The notes under the pieces were generated by a model. That model did no database searches. It saw only the letters and a program-made list of their open reading frames with translations, and was not told the origin of the DNA. A stretch of DNA of 64,000 nt from Mesorhizobium loti (GTDB taxonomy: Bacteria; Pseudomonadota; Alphaproteobacteria; Rhizobiales; Rhizobiaceae). Shown piece after piece: positions 31,505-40,409 of the stretch. Made by a program: the position numbers and the translations under genes. How positions within the stretch are numbered: position 1 is the first letter of the stretch; the number at the start of each line of letters is the position of its first letter. The stretch spans positions 2,795,001-2,859,000 of the forward strand of contig CP050293.1 in NCBI GenBank assembly GCA_014189435.1. The letters run 5' to 3'.

Positions 31505-32167
31505 ATGGCCAACGAACATGACGGCGCCAAGGATCACGATGGGCCGGCGCAGTATTCCTCGCCGCCTTGCTTCATGCACGAGCTCGATCCGGAATTCCGG
31601 GCGCCGCTATCCGACTGGACCGATGTGAGGCGCTGGCGCAAGGCCGAGCGCGAACGGCTGATCGCGGCGCGGCTGGCAGTTTCCGCCGATGCGCGGACGG
31701 CGATGTCTCAGCGTATTGCCGAAGGGCTCGACGCGATCATCGGCGAGATCGCCGGCCGCATGGTCAGCCTTTACTGGCCGTTTCGCGGTGAGCCGGATTT
31801 GCGGCCATGGATGGCATCCGTCGATGAGCGCGGCGGCCGCACAGCGTTGCCTATCGTCGTGGAGAAAGGGCAACCGCTGATCTTCCGTGCCTACAAACAG
31901 GGCGACCGGCTGGAGAAAGGCATCTGGAACATCCCGATCCCGGCCGAAGGCGATCCGGTGCTGCCCGACATCGTCATCTCGCCGATCGTCGGTATCGATC
32001 CCGGGAACTACCGCCTGGGCTATGGCGGCGGTTTTTTCGACCGCACGCTGGCGGCGATGCCGTTCAAGCCGCTGGTCATCGGTGTCGGCTACGCATTGCA
32101 GCGCATCGCCACCATCTATCCGCAGCCGCATGACATTCCGATGGATCGGGTCGTCACCGAGGCCTAA
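31505..32167 (+). CDS. fthC: 5-formyltetrahydrofolate cyclo-ligase
   Basis: Converts 5-formyl-THF to 5,10-methenyl-THF with ATP. The 220 residues contain WRKAERERLIAARLAV, VSLYWPFRGEPDLRPWM, PIPAEGDPVLPDIVISPIVGID and the ATP/phosphate motif RLGYGGGFFDRTLA. The first about 35 residues are an alphaproteobacterial extension. The 172-bp gap to the divergent ndh gene could be where a 6S RNA often lies upstream of this gene in proteobacteria, but I could not confirm one. Confidence 0.94.
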   Translation: MANEHDGAKDHDGPAQYSSPPCFMHELDPEFRAPLSDWTDVRRWRKAERERLIAARLAVSADARTAMSQRIAEGLDAIIGEIAGRMVSLYWPFRGEPDLRPWMASVDERGGRTALPIVVEKGQPLIFRAYKQGDRLEKGIWNIPIPAEGDPVLPDIVISPIVGIDPGNYRLGYGGGFFDRTLAAMPFKPLVIGVGYALQRIATIYPQPHDIPMDRVVTEA

Positions 32168-32340
32168 GAGCCTGTTTCCCGCCGTGTAGTAGCGCAAATG
32201 TCATGTGACAAAAATCCGGCTTGGTCGATACTATGACCTTAAGCGGACCATGCTGCCGCGGGCTGTTTCGATATGCGCTCTGGGCGGATCCAACAGTGCC
32301 TGGTCGCTCTCAGGTTGGCTGCTTCACAGCGGATGACAAG

Positions 32341-32757
32341 ATGATCGGACGAACTATAGCGGCTGCCCTAGCCATAGCGTTTTCCATTTCGCCTTCGCAT
32401 GCGCAACCACAGCATCGTTTGCCGAGCGGCTACAAATGGGGCCGTTGCCTGCTTGTTGTTGACGGTCAGACCCGCATATCCGGAAAATGCTCCTATCAAA
32501 TCGAGACGGGTGGCGATTTCAGCATCCAGGGCCCTCGGCAAGTTTTTGCAGGTATCGACTACCCCGATACGCATAGTGGGGCTGGTGAAATGTCCAAGGA
32601 TTACTGGGCAGTTGTCTACAAGGACGGTGATGTCTGGGAAGGCTATGGGAACTCGGACATTCGCGAAACGCACGGTGAACCAGGAGATTGGGGTGACCTT
32701 CGCCGCGAAGGCGCATGCTATGTCGGGAAGGACGTCCGGGTGTGCCTTTGGCGTTAA
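32341..32757 (+). CDS. Small secreted protein of unknown function
   Basis: Protein of 138 residues with a clear signal peptide (IGRTIAAALAIAFSISPSHAQ, cleavage after SHA). The mature part holds three or four cysteines (GRCLLVVDG, GKCSYQIE, GACYVGKDVRVCLW), a pattern suggesting two disulfides, and the segment GDFSIQGPRQVFAGIDYPD. No family recognised. Its codon use and GC appear somewhat lower than neighbours. The stop overlaps the convergent lrp stop by 4 nt. A longer in-frame start at 32221 lacks a plausible leader. Confidence 0.7.
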   Translation: MIGRTIAAALAIAFSISPSHAQPQHRLPSGYKWGRCLLVVDGQTRISGKCSYQIETGGDFSIQGPRQVFAGIDYPDTHSGAGEMSKDYWAVVYKDGDVWEGYGNSDIRETHGEPGDWGDLRREGACYVGKDVRVCLWR

Positions 32758-33227
32758 GCCATCTCCGGCTTCATGCCCATCGCAGTCCGGTCGACGATTT
32801 CGCGTAGCGCAAAAGACGAGTTGATCTTCGTCACATGCGGCATCGCCGACAGCCATTCCTTGTGGATGCGTTCATAGTCGACGAGATCCTTTGCCGCGAT
32901 GCGCAGGATGTAGTCATATTCGCCCGACATCAGATGGCAGGACAGCACGTTCGGGCAGCGCTTGATCGCCGCTTCGAAATCCGACAGCGTCTTCTCGAAT
33001 TGTCCCGACAGCGATATGTGCACGATCGCCGTCATCTGGTGGCCAAGTGCGGCATTGGAAAGCCGGGCGTGATAGCCGCGGATGGTTCCGGATTTCTCCA
33101 GATTGTCGAGCCGGCGTGAACAAGCCGACTGCGACAGGCCAACCTTCTCGGCCAGTGCCGCATTGGGTATCCTGCCATCTTTCTGCAGAGTCTCGAGAAT
33201 GGCGATATCAATCCTGTCGAGCGGCAT
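32754..33227 (-). CDS. Lrp/AsnC family transcriptional regulator of ald
   Basis: Feast/famine regulator of 157 residues: helix-turn-helix (IDIAILETLQKDGRIPNAALAEKVGLSQSACSRRLDNLEKSGTIRGY) followed by the RAM effector-binding domain (VHISLSGQFEKTLSDFEAAIKRCPNVLSCHLMSGEYDYILRI). Divergent from alanine dehydrogenase, as is typical of AldR/AldB-type regulators in rhizobia that activate ald in response to alanine. The start MPLDRIDIAIL is chosen by family alignment; a further in-frame ATG upstream at 33266 exists. Confidence 0.92.
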   Translation of the reverse strand: MPLDRIDIAILETLQKDGRIPNAALAEKVGLSQSACSRRLDNLEKSGTIRGYHARLSNAALGHQMTAIVHISLSGQFEKTLSDFEAAIKRCPNVLSCHLMSGEYDYILRIAAKDLVDYERIHKEWLSAMPHVTKINSSFALREIVDRTAMGMKPEMA

Positions 33228-33249
33228 TTTTCGTGAATCCTGCGAAAAT
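33226..33249. promoter_or_regulatory. Inverted repeat at the lrp start, candidate Lrp site
   Basis: ATTTTTCG (33226-33233) and CGAAAAT (33243-33249) form an AT-rich dyad with a 9-bp spacer over the lrp start codon and the lrp/ald intergenic region. Dimensions and composition fit an Lrp-type operator allowing autoregulation. Assignment is inferred from position. Confidence 0.4.
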
Positions 33250-33383
33250 ACGGTTATTTGGCGCAACGATTATCGAAACTCGCCTGCCGGCGCAAGCGCA
33301 TTCGCAAACACCTTCGCACCGATTCGTGGTTCACTCCATCCATACAGGGAACGAGCCCAAAAGGGCCGGATCAGGAGAAGAAA

Positions 33384-34499
33384 ATGCGCGTCGGCTGCCC
33401 CAAGGAAATCAAGAACCACGAATATCGCGTCGGCCTCACCCCCGGCTCGGTCCGCGAATATGTCGCCCATGGCCACGAAGTGCTGGTCGAGACCGGCGCC
33501 GGGGCCGGCATCGGCGCCGATGACAACGCCTATCGCGCCGCCGGCGCCACGATTGCCAAGACGGCCGCCGACGTGTTCGCCAAGTCGGACATGATCGTCA
33601 AGGTCAAGGAACCGCAGCCCAACGAATGGGCGCAGCTTCGCGAAGGCCAGATCCTGTACACCTATCTTCATCTTGCCCCGGATCCGGAGCAGACCAAGGG
33701 CCTGCTTGCGTCCGGCGTGACGGCAATCGCCTACGAGACCGTGACCGACGATCGTGGCGGCCTGCCGCTCTTGGCGCCGATGTCGGAAGTCGCCGGACGT
33801 CTGTCGATCCAGGCCGGCGCCACGGCGCTGCAGAAGGCCAATGGCGGCCGCGGCGTGCTGCTGGGCGGCGTTCCCGGCGTGCTGCCCGGCAAGGTCACCG
33901 TGCTCGGCGGCGGCGTCGTCGGCCTGCATGCTGCCAGGATGGCGGCGGGCCTTGGCGCCGATGTCACCATCATCGATCGTTCGATCCCGAGATTGCGCCA
34001 GCTCGACGACCTCTTCGCCGGCCGCGTCCACACCCGTTACTCGACCGTCGAGGCGCTGGAAGAAGAGTGCTTTTCGGCCGACATCGTCGTCGGCGCGGTG
34101 CTGATCCCCGGCGCCGCGGCGCCAAAACTGGTTTCGCGCGAAATGCTCTCGGGCATGAAGAAGGGCTCGGTGCTGGTTGACGTCGCCATCGACCAGGGCG
34201 GCTGCTTCGAGACCTCGCATGCCACCACCCATGCCGATCCGACCTACGAGGTCGATGGCGTCATCCACTATTGCGTCGCCAATATGCCGGGCGCGGTGCC
34301 GGTCACGTCGGCCCATGCGCTCAACAACGCGACGCTTCACTATGGCCTGCAGCTTGCCGACAAGGGCCTGAAGGCGCTGATCGACGATCATCATTTGCGC
34401 AACGGCCTCAATGTCCACAAGGGCAAGATCACCAACCGGGCTGTCGCCGAGGCGCTCGGCTACGAACTGGTCGAGCCGAAAGCCGTTCTCGCGGCCTGA
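33384..34499 (+). CDS. ald: Alanine dehydrogenase
   Basis: NAD-dependent L-alanine dehydrogenase, 371 residues, the standard length. Motifs: MRVGCPKEIKNHEYRVGLTP, KVKEPQPNEW with the substrate-binding Lys, YLHLAPD with the catalytic His, and nucleotide-binding VTVLGGGVVGLHAARMAAGLGADVTIID. ATG 33384 follows an AGGAG site; the longer frame upstream is not homologous. Divergent Lrp regulator suggests induction by alanine. In rhizobia ald supports alanine catabolism and alanine synthesis in bacteroids. Confidence 0.97.
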   Translation: MRVGCPKEIKNHEYRVGLTPGSVREYVAHGHEVLVETGAGAGIGADDNAYRAAGATIAKTAADVFAKSDMIVKVKEPQPNEWAQLREGQILYTYLHLAPDPEQTKGLLASGVTAIAYETVTDDRGGLPLLAPMSEVAGRLSIQAGATALQKANGGRGVLLGGVPGVLPGKVTVLGGGVVGLHAARMAAGLGADVTIIDRSIPRLRQLDDLFAGRVHTRYSTVEALEEECFSADIVVGAVLIPGAAAPKLVSREMLSGMKKGSVLVDVAIDQGGCFETSHATTHADPTYEVDGVIHYCVANMPGAVPVTSAHALNNATLHYGLQLADKGLKALIDDHHLRNGLNVHKGKITNRAVAEALGYELVEPKAVLAA

Positions 34500-34529
34500 T
34501 TTCACGAAAAGACAGCTTCCTCCCGTCTC

Positions 34530-34557
34530 ACCCGCCGGTTCATGCCGGCGGGTTTTT
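34530..34557 (+). terminator. Intrinsic terminator of ald
   Basis: ACCCGCCGG (34530-34538) and CCGGCGGGT (34545-34553) with a 6-nt loop, followed by a run of T. Confidence 0.9.
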
Positions 34558-34714
34558 CTTTGGGGTAGAAGCAGGCAACAAAAAAGCGGAGCCAAAGCCC
34601 CGCTTCCTCGATATCGAGATTTGCCGCCGGTTCATCCGCGGTCGGCAAATCAATCGACAATGGCTTTCTATCGCTTCTATGCGACGGGAGTACGACAGTC
34701 AGCGCTGTTGGCGC

Positions 34715-35182
34715 CTATGCGCGCTCGATGCGGCACTGGTAGCAATTGTTGCGCGCTGAACGGACATGGACGTAGGCGATATCGTCGCGTTCGAACAAGG
34801 TCTCGGCCCGTGCGGCGACGTCTCCAGTCGGGATGACACCACCACTGCCATAGACGATACGATCATCCCTGCCATAGCCGCGCACGATATAGTCAGGGCT
34901 TTCGAGAATTTCGGGAAGTGCTTCGCTCCCGACGGCACGGTCGCATTCCTCGGCATGCAGGAAGATCGGCCCGGTTTCGGCATAGGGCTGAAGCGCCGGA
35001 AATGGCCGGTAGGCCAGGACGAGGTAAGCGTCGCCGGCCGCGATGTTCTTCAGGCAGTGCCGGCAAGGCATGCCGTCACCATCGGAGATCTTTCGCTCGG
35101 GCGTATTTCCATAGGCATCAGCACCGCCGCGCTGCAGCGCTCTGACATTGTCGGTCGGCAAGGCTTTGAACTGAATGGTCAT
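34715..35182 (-). CDS. DUF1203 domain protein
   Basis: Protein of 155 residues with the DUF1203 pattern: FKALPTDNVRALQRGGADAYGNTPERKISDGDGMPCRHCLKNIAAGDAYLVLAYRPF, then GPIFLHAEECDR and a C-terminal VHVRSARNNCYQCRIERA. Conserved Cys and His residues (CRHC, HAEEC, CYQC) suggest metal binding or redox chemistry, but no activity is known. The gene stands alone with 166-bp and 158-bp flanks. Confidence 0.85.
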   Translation of the reverse strand: MTIQFKALPTDNVRALQRGGADAYGNTPERKISDGDGMPCRHCLKNIAAGDAYLVLAYRPFPALQPYAETGPIFLHAEECDRAVGSEALPEILESPDYIVRGYGRDDRIVYGSGGVIPTGDVAARAETLFERDDIAYVHVRSARNNCYQCRIERA

Positions 35183-35348
35183 GGTGAAATCTCCGGTGTC
35201 GTCTCCCGGAAACTATGCCCTTGAACCCTCGCCTCCCACCCGATTCCTGCCAAGCGTCAAAGGACCGACCGCCGCTCGGCGACCGGCCCTCATCAAGTTC
35301 TGTCAGGAGTCACAAAGCCGGCTAATTAAACCACCGGAGCTTTGCCAC

Positions 35349-35906
35349 TCAACGGATGAAATCGTCGAAGCGGCGCAGCGTCACCCGGCGATTCTGCCAA
35401 TTCTCGTTCTGCGTCTGCACGAGCAGGAACTCTTCACCATAGCCGACCGTCTCGAGTGCATAGCCAGGCACACCGAATTCGCGCACCAGTGTGCGCTTGA
35501 GCGAGGCGGCGCGCTGGTCGGACAGGGCCTGGTTCGACTGGAAGGAGCCGACGGCATCGGTATGGCCCTCGATCAGTACGCGGGCGCCTGGATCGCGGCG
35601 CAGGATGCGCCGCAGCGCATCGGCGATGTTTTCGATCTTGTCGTATTGCGAATTGGAAATGGCTGCCGAACCGAAGGCGAAGTTGATCGACTGGATATCG
35701 ATCGAGCGGGCCATACGGCGCAAATCCGGGCGCCGCTTGAATTCGCGGATGGTGACACGCTCGTTCGGCCGCAGCTTCACGCGCGGTGCCGCCTCGAGCT
35801 TCCGCTCGATCGTCGCGGCCGAAGGCGTGCTCGCCTGCGCGGCGGCAAGGCTCGGCATGGCAATGGCCGCGATCAGCGCGGCGGCAAGTGTACGGCGGTT
35901 CAGCAT
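35349..35906 (-). CDS. OmpA-family outer membrane/peptidoglycan-binding protein
   Basis: Exported protein of 185 residues. A signal peptide (MLNRRTLAAALIAAIAMPSLAAAQA) precedes a basic linker and a C-terminal OmpA domain (about 68-182): INFAFGSAAISNSQYDKIENIADALRR, VLIEGHTDAVGSFQSNQALSDQRAASLKRTLV and ETVGYGEEFLLVQTQNENWQNRRVTLR. No beta-barrel domain is present. The usual second Asp/Arg peptidoglycan contacts (HTDAVG, NRRV) are kept. Confidence 0.88.
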   Translation of the reverse strand: MLNRRTLAAALIAAIAMPSLAAAQASTPSAATIERKLEAAPRVKLRPNERVTIREFKRRPDLRRMARSIDIQSINFAFGSAAISNSQYDKIENIADALRRILRRDPGARVLIEGHTDAVGSFQSNQALSDQRAASLKRTLVREFGVPGYALETVGYGEEFLLVQTQNENWQNRRVTLRRFDDFIR

Positions 35907-36023
35907 GTCTTCGTCTCCTTCGGCCTCGGCCGCATTGATGGTGCGGGCAACATGCCAAAGGCAGCCTGAAGCACCGATGAACGGCGGGTTCAGATTCCGG
36001 CTGATGTCAGATTCGGGCTGGTG

Positions 36024-36596
36024 TCACGGCCGCATGACGCTGGCCGAGCGCTCGGCGAACGGCAGCGGATGCACGATTTCCTTCTTCTGCGCCACCGGTG
36101 CAAAGCCGAGCTTCTGATAAAGCGGCAGAGCGGCCGGATGATCGAGTGTGCAGGTCTGCACCGTCACCCGCTTCGGAGCGTACGACCATGCGGCTGAAAT
36201 CGCGGAGCCCAGGAACCAGCGGCCGATGCCTTGCCCGGTCGCGTGTTCCATCATGCCGAAATAGGCAAGTTCGACTTCTTCCGGCAGATGCGGCTTGAGG
36301 TCGAAGAAGCCGGCCGGCGCACCGTCGAGATAGAGCACCCTGATGTCACGGTCCTCGCGGTGGATGCCGGCAGAAAGCTCGTCATCATCCAGTCGCAGTA
36401 CATTGACCCAGTGCCATTTGCGCCCCACCCGGTCCATCAGATAGCGGTAGAAATGCAGCGGAATGTCCTTGGTCTTCAGCAGGGCGACCTGACGGTTGTA
36501 GGGCACAGGCGGCGAATAGGCCGGCGGCACATGCATCTCAAGGAACGTCACCGTGACGTCGATGTCTTCCAGCACGCCGTTTTCCATCGTCTTCAT
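36024..36596 (-). CDS. GNAT family N-acetyltransferase
   Basis: Protein of 190 residues with the acetyl-CoA-binding signature EVELAYFGMMEHATGQGIGRWFLGSAISAAW and LPLYQKLGFAPVAQKKE. The N-terminal half (FLEMHVPPAYSPPVPYNRQVALLKTKDIPLHFYRYLMDRVGRKWHWVNVLRL) is conserved among rhizobial homologues. The start ATG overlaps the sseA stop by 4 nt (ATGA), making it last gene of cysK-alaX-sseA-GNAT. The acceptor substrate is unknown; an amino acid or a sulfur metabolite is plausible from context only. Confidence 0.86.
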   Translation of the reverse strand: MKTMENGVLEDIDVTVTFLEMHVPPAYSPPVPYNRQVALLKTKDIPLHFYRYLMDRVGRKWHWVNVLRLDDDELSAGIHREDRDIRVLYLDGAPAGFFDLKPHLPEEVELAYFGMMEHATGQGIGRWFLGSAISAAWSYAPKRVTVQTCTLDHPAALPLYQKLGFAPVAQKKEIVHPLPFAERSASVMRP

Positions 36597-37444
36597 TCCT
36601 TGCCGGTCACGACAGGCGTGTCGGAAAGCCCACCCCACTCCGTCCATGAGCCGTCGTAAAGCCTGTTGTTGGTATGGCCAAGCGTTTCCAGCGCCAGCGT
36701 CACCACCGCCGCTGTAATGCCGGAACCGCATGAGGTGACAACGGGCTTCGACAGATCGATGCCGGCCTCCTCGATCACCTTGCGCAGGCGGTCCTTCGAC
36801 AACAGCTCGCCCTTTTCCGACAGCGCCGAATAGGGCAAATTGCGCGCGCCAGGCATATGGCCGGAGCGGATCCCCGCGCGCGGCTCAGGCTCGGTGCCGG
36901 TGAAGCGGCCCGGCCCACGGGCGTCGGCGATCTGACTTGCCCTGGTGTCAACGATCCGGCGCATGTCAGCGAGGCTGGCGACACGATCCGCGTCAAAATC
37001 GGCATGAAACACGCTTGGCGCGATCTTTGTCCGTTCGGCCGTTACCGGCCGGCCGGCGGCTCTCCAGCCATCGAAGCCGCCATCCAGAATATAGGTCTGG
37101 AAGACGCCCATCACCCGGAACATCCACCATGCCCGAGGCGCCGAAAAGAAACCCGGACCGTCATAGACGACGATGGTGTCATCGGCCGAGACGCCCATGG
37201 CGCCCACATACTGGGCGAAATGCCGCGGCGACGGCAACGTATGCGGCAGGGACGAATTCGGGTCAGAAACAGCATCCTGATCCAGGAACCGTGCGCCCGG
37301 AATGTGCGCCGCCTCGTATTCACCGCGCGCATCGCGCTTTTGCGCCGGAAGATACCAGGACGCGTCGACAATCGTCAGGCCCGGCTCGCCGAGACGCTGC
37401 TGCAGCCAGTCTGCGTCGATGGTGAAAGGACTGTCTTGGGCCAT
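36593..37444 (-). CDS. sseA: 3-mercaptopyruvate sulfurtransferase
   Basis: Tandem rhodanese protein of 283 residues. The first domain carries VDASWYLPAQKRDARGEYEAAHIPGARF; the second carries ADARGPGRFTGTEPEPRAGIRSGHMPGARNLPY and the active loop CGSGIT with Cys239, the form typical of mercaptopyruvate rather than thiosulfate sulfurtransferases. Position behind cysteine synthase fits cysteine/sulfur metabolism. Confidence 0.92.
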   Translation of the reverse strand: MAQDSPFTIDADWLQQRLGEPGLTIVDASWYLPAQKRDARGEYEAAHIPGARFLDQDAVSDPNSSLPHTLPSPRHFAQYVGAMGVSADDTIVVYDGPGFFSAPRAWWMFRVMGVFQTYILDGGFDGWRAAGRPVTAERTKIAPSVFHADFDADRVASLADMRRIVDTRASQIADARGPGRFTGTEPEPRAGIRSGHMPGARNLPYSALSEKGELLSKDRLRKVIEEAGIDLSKPVVTSCGSGITAAVVTLALETLGHTNNRLYDGSWTEWGGLSDTPVVTGKE

Positions 37445-37483
37445 TCTTGTTCTCCTGCTCGCCTTTTGGCGATCACTGTCTGT

Positions 37484-38227
37484 TTAGACCGCCGGCATCG
37501 GGCCGAAGCGGATGCGGAAGCGTCTGTTTTCGCGTCCCTTCTTTTCGATCTTGCCGATGTGGATTTCGCCGACTTCGCCGGTGCTTTTGACATGGGTGCC
37601 GCCGCAGGGCTGGCTGTCCACCGAAGCGTTGTCGCCGATGCAGACCAGGCGGATCTTGCCGGTGCCGACTGGCGGCCGGACGTTCTTGGATTTCACCAGG
37701 CCGGGGTTGGCGGCCAGTTCCTCGTCACTGATCAGCCGGACAAAGATCGGGTGGTCGGCCCGCACCAGGTCCATCAGCGCGGCGGTGATGTCCTCCTTGG
37801 TGAAGCCGGCATCCGGGGCGTCGAAATCGACGCGGCTGTCGTCCTCGGAAACCGAAGCACCGGTGATCGGGAACGGGCAGACGACGGTGAGCAGATGGCA
37901 AGCCGCGTGCATGCGCATCAGGAGATGCCGGCGTTCCCAGTCGATCGCCAGGCTCACCTTCTCGCCGACCTGTGGCACCGCTTGCTCCGGCGCCGGCACA
38001 TGGATGATCTCGTCCTTGGTCTCGCCGGTGATAGTGGCGGCAATGGCGATGCGGCTGCCGTCACCGCGTTCGAGATAACCAGTATCGCCCGGCTGACCGC
38101 CTGACGTGGCGTAGAAGATCGTCCGGTCGAGAATGATGCCGCCGCGATCGTTGACGGCAACAACCGTCGCATCCGCCGTGCGAAGATACGCATCGTCGCG
38201 AAACAGCGCTTCCGTCTTGTGCGCCAT
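37484..38227 (-). CDS. AlaX-type alanyl-tRNA editing hydrolase
   Basis: Free-standing editing-domain protein of 247 residues that deacylates Ser- or Gly-mischarged tRNA-Ala. Zinc ligands are visible in RMHAACHLL (HxxxH-like) and SQPCGGTHVKSTGEVG (CxxxH). The N-terminal glycine-rich domain (TIFYATSGGQPGDTGYL) marks it as AlaX-II/M type. TGATG overlap with cysK means co-translation. The pairing with cysteine synthase and mercaptopyruvate sulfurtransferase is conserved in several rhizobia as far as I recall. Confidence 0.9.
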   Translation of the reverse strand: MAHKTEALFRDDAYLRTADATVVAVNDRGGIILDRTIFYATSGGQPGDTGYLERGDGSRIAIAATITGETKDEIIHVPAPEQAVPQVGEKVSLAIDWERRHLLMRMHAACHLLTVVCPFPITGASVSEDDSRVDFDAPDAGFTKEDITAALMDLVRADHPIFVRLISDEELAANPGLVKSKNVRPPVGTGKIRLVCIGDNASVDSQPCGGTHVKSTGEVGEIHIGKIEKKGRENRRFRIRFGPMPAV

Positions 38228-39261
38228 CAGGCGACTTTCTCGAACGGCACCGAAATCTCGCTCTTCAGCTCCATCCAGCCCGGCACCGGCAGTTGCTTCT
38301 CACGCAGGAATTCCGGATTGAACAGTTTGGACTGATAGCGTGTGCCGTAGTCGCAAAGAATGGTCACGATGGTGTGGCCGGGGCCTAATTCCCTGGCCAG
38401 ACGGATCGCGCCGGCAATGTTGATGCCGGTCGAACCGCCGACGCAAAGGCCCTCTTCCTGGATCAGGTCGAAGACGATCGGCAGCGCATCCTCATCGGGG
38501 ATCTGGAAGGAAAAGTCCGGCGTAAACCCTTCGAGATTGGCGGTGATGCGCCCCTGCCCGATGCCTTCGGTGATCGAGCTGCCTTCGGACTTCAGCTCAC
38601 CGCTGGTGTAGAAGGAGTAGAGCGCGGCCCCCAGCGGATCGGCGAGAGCGATCTTGACTTGCTTGCTCCTCGCCTTCAGCCCGAAGGCGACGCCGGCCAG
38701 CGTTCCGCCCGAACCGACCGCCGAGACAAAACCATCGACCTTGCCGCCGGTCTGGTTCCAGATTTCCTCCGCCGTGGTGCGGATATGGCCGTCGCGGTTG
38801 GCGACATTGTCGAACTGGTTGGCCCAGATGGCGCCGTTCGGCTCCGTCCGCGCCAGTTGCTCGGCCAGCCGCCCCGACAGTTTCACGTAATTGTTGGGAT
38901 TCTTGTAGGGCACGGCAGGCACCTCGATCAGCTCGGCGCCGAGCAGTTTGATCGTGTCCTTCTTCTCCTGGCTCTGTGTGTCCGGAATGACGATGACGGT
39001 GCGGTAGCCGAGCGCTTTGGCGACCAGCGTCAGCCCGATGCCAGTGTTGCCGGCCGTCCCTTCGACGATGACGCCGCCCGGCTTCAGCAGCCCACGCTGC
39101 TCGGCGTCGCGGATGATGAACAGCCCCGCGCGATCCTTGACCGACTGGCCCGGATTCATGAATTCGGCCTTGCCCAGGATCTCGCAGCCGGTTTGTTCAG
39201 AAGCTTTGTTGAGGCGGATCAGAGGCGTGTTGCCGATCGCGTCGATCACAGAACGGGGCAT
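38227..39261 (-). CDS. cysK: Cysteine synthase A
   Basis: PLP-dependent O-acetylserine sulfhydrylase (fold type II), 344 residues. Motifs: AIGNTPLIRLNKASEQTG, PLP Lys42 in NPGQSVKDRAG, EGTAGNTGIGLTLVAKALGY, GSGGTLAGVAFGLK and GGSTGINIAGAIRLA. The EGTAGNTG form (Ala in place of Ser in the EGTSGNTG loop) and the longer C-terminus resemble the cysteine synthase/desulfhydrase subgroup. First gene of cysK-alaX-sseA-GNAT. A palindrome CCGAAGCTTCGG (39301-39312) lies 40 bp upstream. Confidence 0.92.
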   Translation of the reverse strand: MPRSVIDAIGNTPLIRLNKASEQTGCEILGKAEFMNPGQSVKDRAGLFIIRDAEQRGLLKPGGVIVEGTAGNTGIGLTLVAKALGYRTVIVIPDTQSQEKKDTIKLLGAELIEVPAVPYKNPNNYVKLSGRLAEQLARTEPNGAIWANQFDNVANRDGHIRTTAEEIWNQTGGKVDGFVSAVGSGGTLAGVAFGLKARSKQVKIALADPLGAALYSFYTSGELKSEGSSITEGIGQGRITANLEGFTPDFSFQIPDEDALPIVFDLIQEEGLCVGGSTGINIAGAIRLARELGPGHTIVTILCDYGTRYQSKLFNPEFLREKQLPVPGWMELKSEISVPFEKVA

Positions 39262-39488
39262 TCAAGATTCCTTGTGTAGGTGCGCCGAAACCCTAGAAAC
39301 CCGAAGCTTCGGTTTCAAGGCAAGAATTTGTCTGGTCCAGTCGCATTTACGGTGCTGTTGTTGCGTCGGCGCTTTTCAACATCGCCTTCATGCCCCACAG
39401 TTCATTTCCACATGGCGATGAAAAGCACTCTTTTCATTCGATTTCTTCACCGCTAGAGCAAAGCACCAACAAGTCGACAGGGCGCAGC

Positions 39489-40310
39489 ATGACACTCTAT
39501 CGGGCCAACCCGAAGCACGGCGTCGCCTGGATCACGGGCGGCTCAAGCGGTATCGGCAGAGCGCTGGCCAGGGATCTTGCGTCCCAGGGCTATGCCGTGG
39601 CGGTGACAGCGCTCGACGACGACCCGATCGACACGCTTGTCGTCGAGACCGCGCAGATGCCGGGCAGCGTCACGGCCTTTCCCTGCGACGTCACCGACGA
39701 GCCGCGCATGGCAAGAACCGTCGCCGCGATCGAGAAGGAGCTCGGTCCCATCGTGCTCGCCATCTTCAATGCTGGAAACTACATTTCGACGCCGGGTGAA
39801 AATCTCGTCGTCAGCGACTTCCGACGGTCCTTCGAGGTCAACTATTTCGGCATCATCAATGGTCTTGTGCCCGTCGTCGAACGCATGCGTGTGCGGGCGC
39901 GCGGCCATGTCGTGCTGGTCGGCTCCGTCACGTCCTATTTCGGCTGGCCGACGACGGCCGCATATGGCGGCACGAAGGCGGCCATCAACATCCTGGCCGA
40001 GTCGCTGAAGTATGATTTCGACAAGATGAACGTGCGCATCCAGGTGTTCAATCCTGGCTTCATCGACACCCCGCTGACCGAGAAGAACATGCTGCCGATG
40101 CCGGGGCTGATGCCGGTCAGCCGCGCGTCGCGCCGCATGGCGCGGGGCATCAAGTCCGGCGGCTTCGAAGTTACCTTCCCGCGCCGGACAAGCTGGCCTC
40201 TGAAGCTGCTCAGCCTGCTGCCGAGACCGCTGTGCAGAGGGGTGATCAGCCTGACGACCAGCTGGAAGGCGCGGCCGTTGCACTACGACCGCAAGCCGCC
40301 AATCGAATAG
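39489..40310 (+). CDS. Short-chain dehydrogenase/reductase
   Basis: Rossmann-fold oxidoreductase of 273 residues. TGGSSGIGRA is the cofactor motif, NAG (in IFNAGNY) the structural motif, Ser in VLVGSVTS and Tyr/Lys in YGGTK complete the catalytic set. The C-terminal tail (RTSWPLKLLSLLPRPLCRGVISLTTSWKAR) is hydrophobic/basic and may contact the membrane. Substrate unknown. ATG 39489 places the first strand normally; the upstream frame from 39390 is not homologous. Confidence 0.88.
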   Translation: MTLYRANPKHGVAWITGGSSGIGRALARDLASQGYAVAVTALDDDPIDTLVVETAQMPGSVTAFPCDVTDEPRMARTVAAIEKELGPIVLAIFNAGNYISTPGENLVVSDFRRSFEVNYFGIINGLVPVVERMRVRARGHVVLVGSVTSYFGWPTTAAYGGTKAAINILAESLKYDFDKMNVRIQVFNPGFIDTPLTEKNMLPMPGLMPVSRASRRMARGIKSGGFEVTFPRRTSWPLKLLSLLPRPLCRGVISLTTSWKARPLHYDRKPPIE

Positions 40311-40409
40311 GTGCGTTGACGAAGTTGGCCGGCGCGCCCTGCTTCAGGCCGCCGTTAGCCTGTTGGTGGCCGCTGCCATAGGTTGAGTTAGTGTTGCGTG
40401 GAGTCTGCG

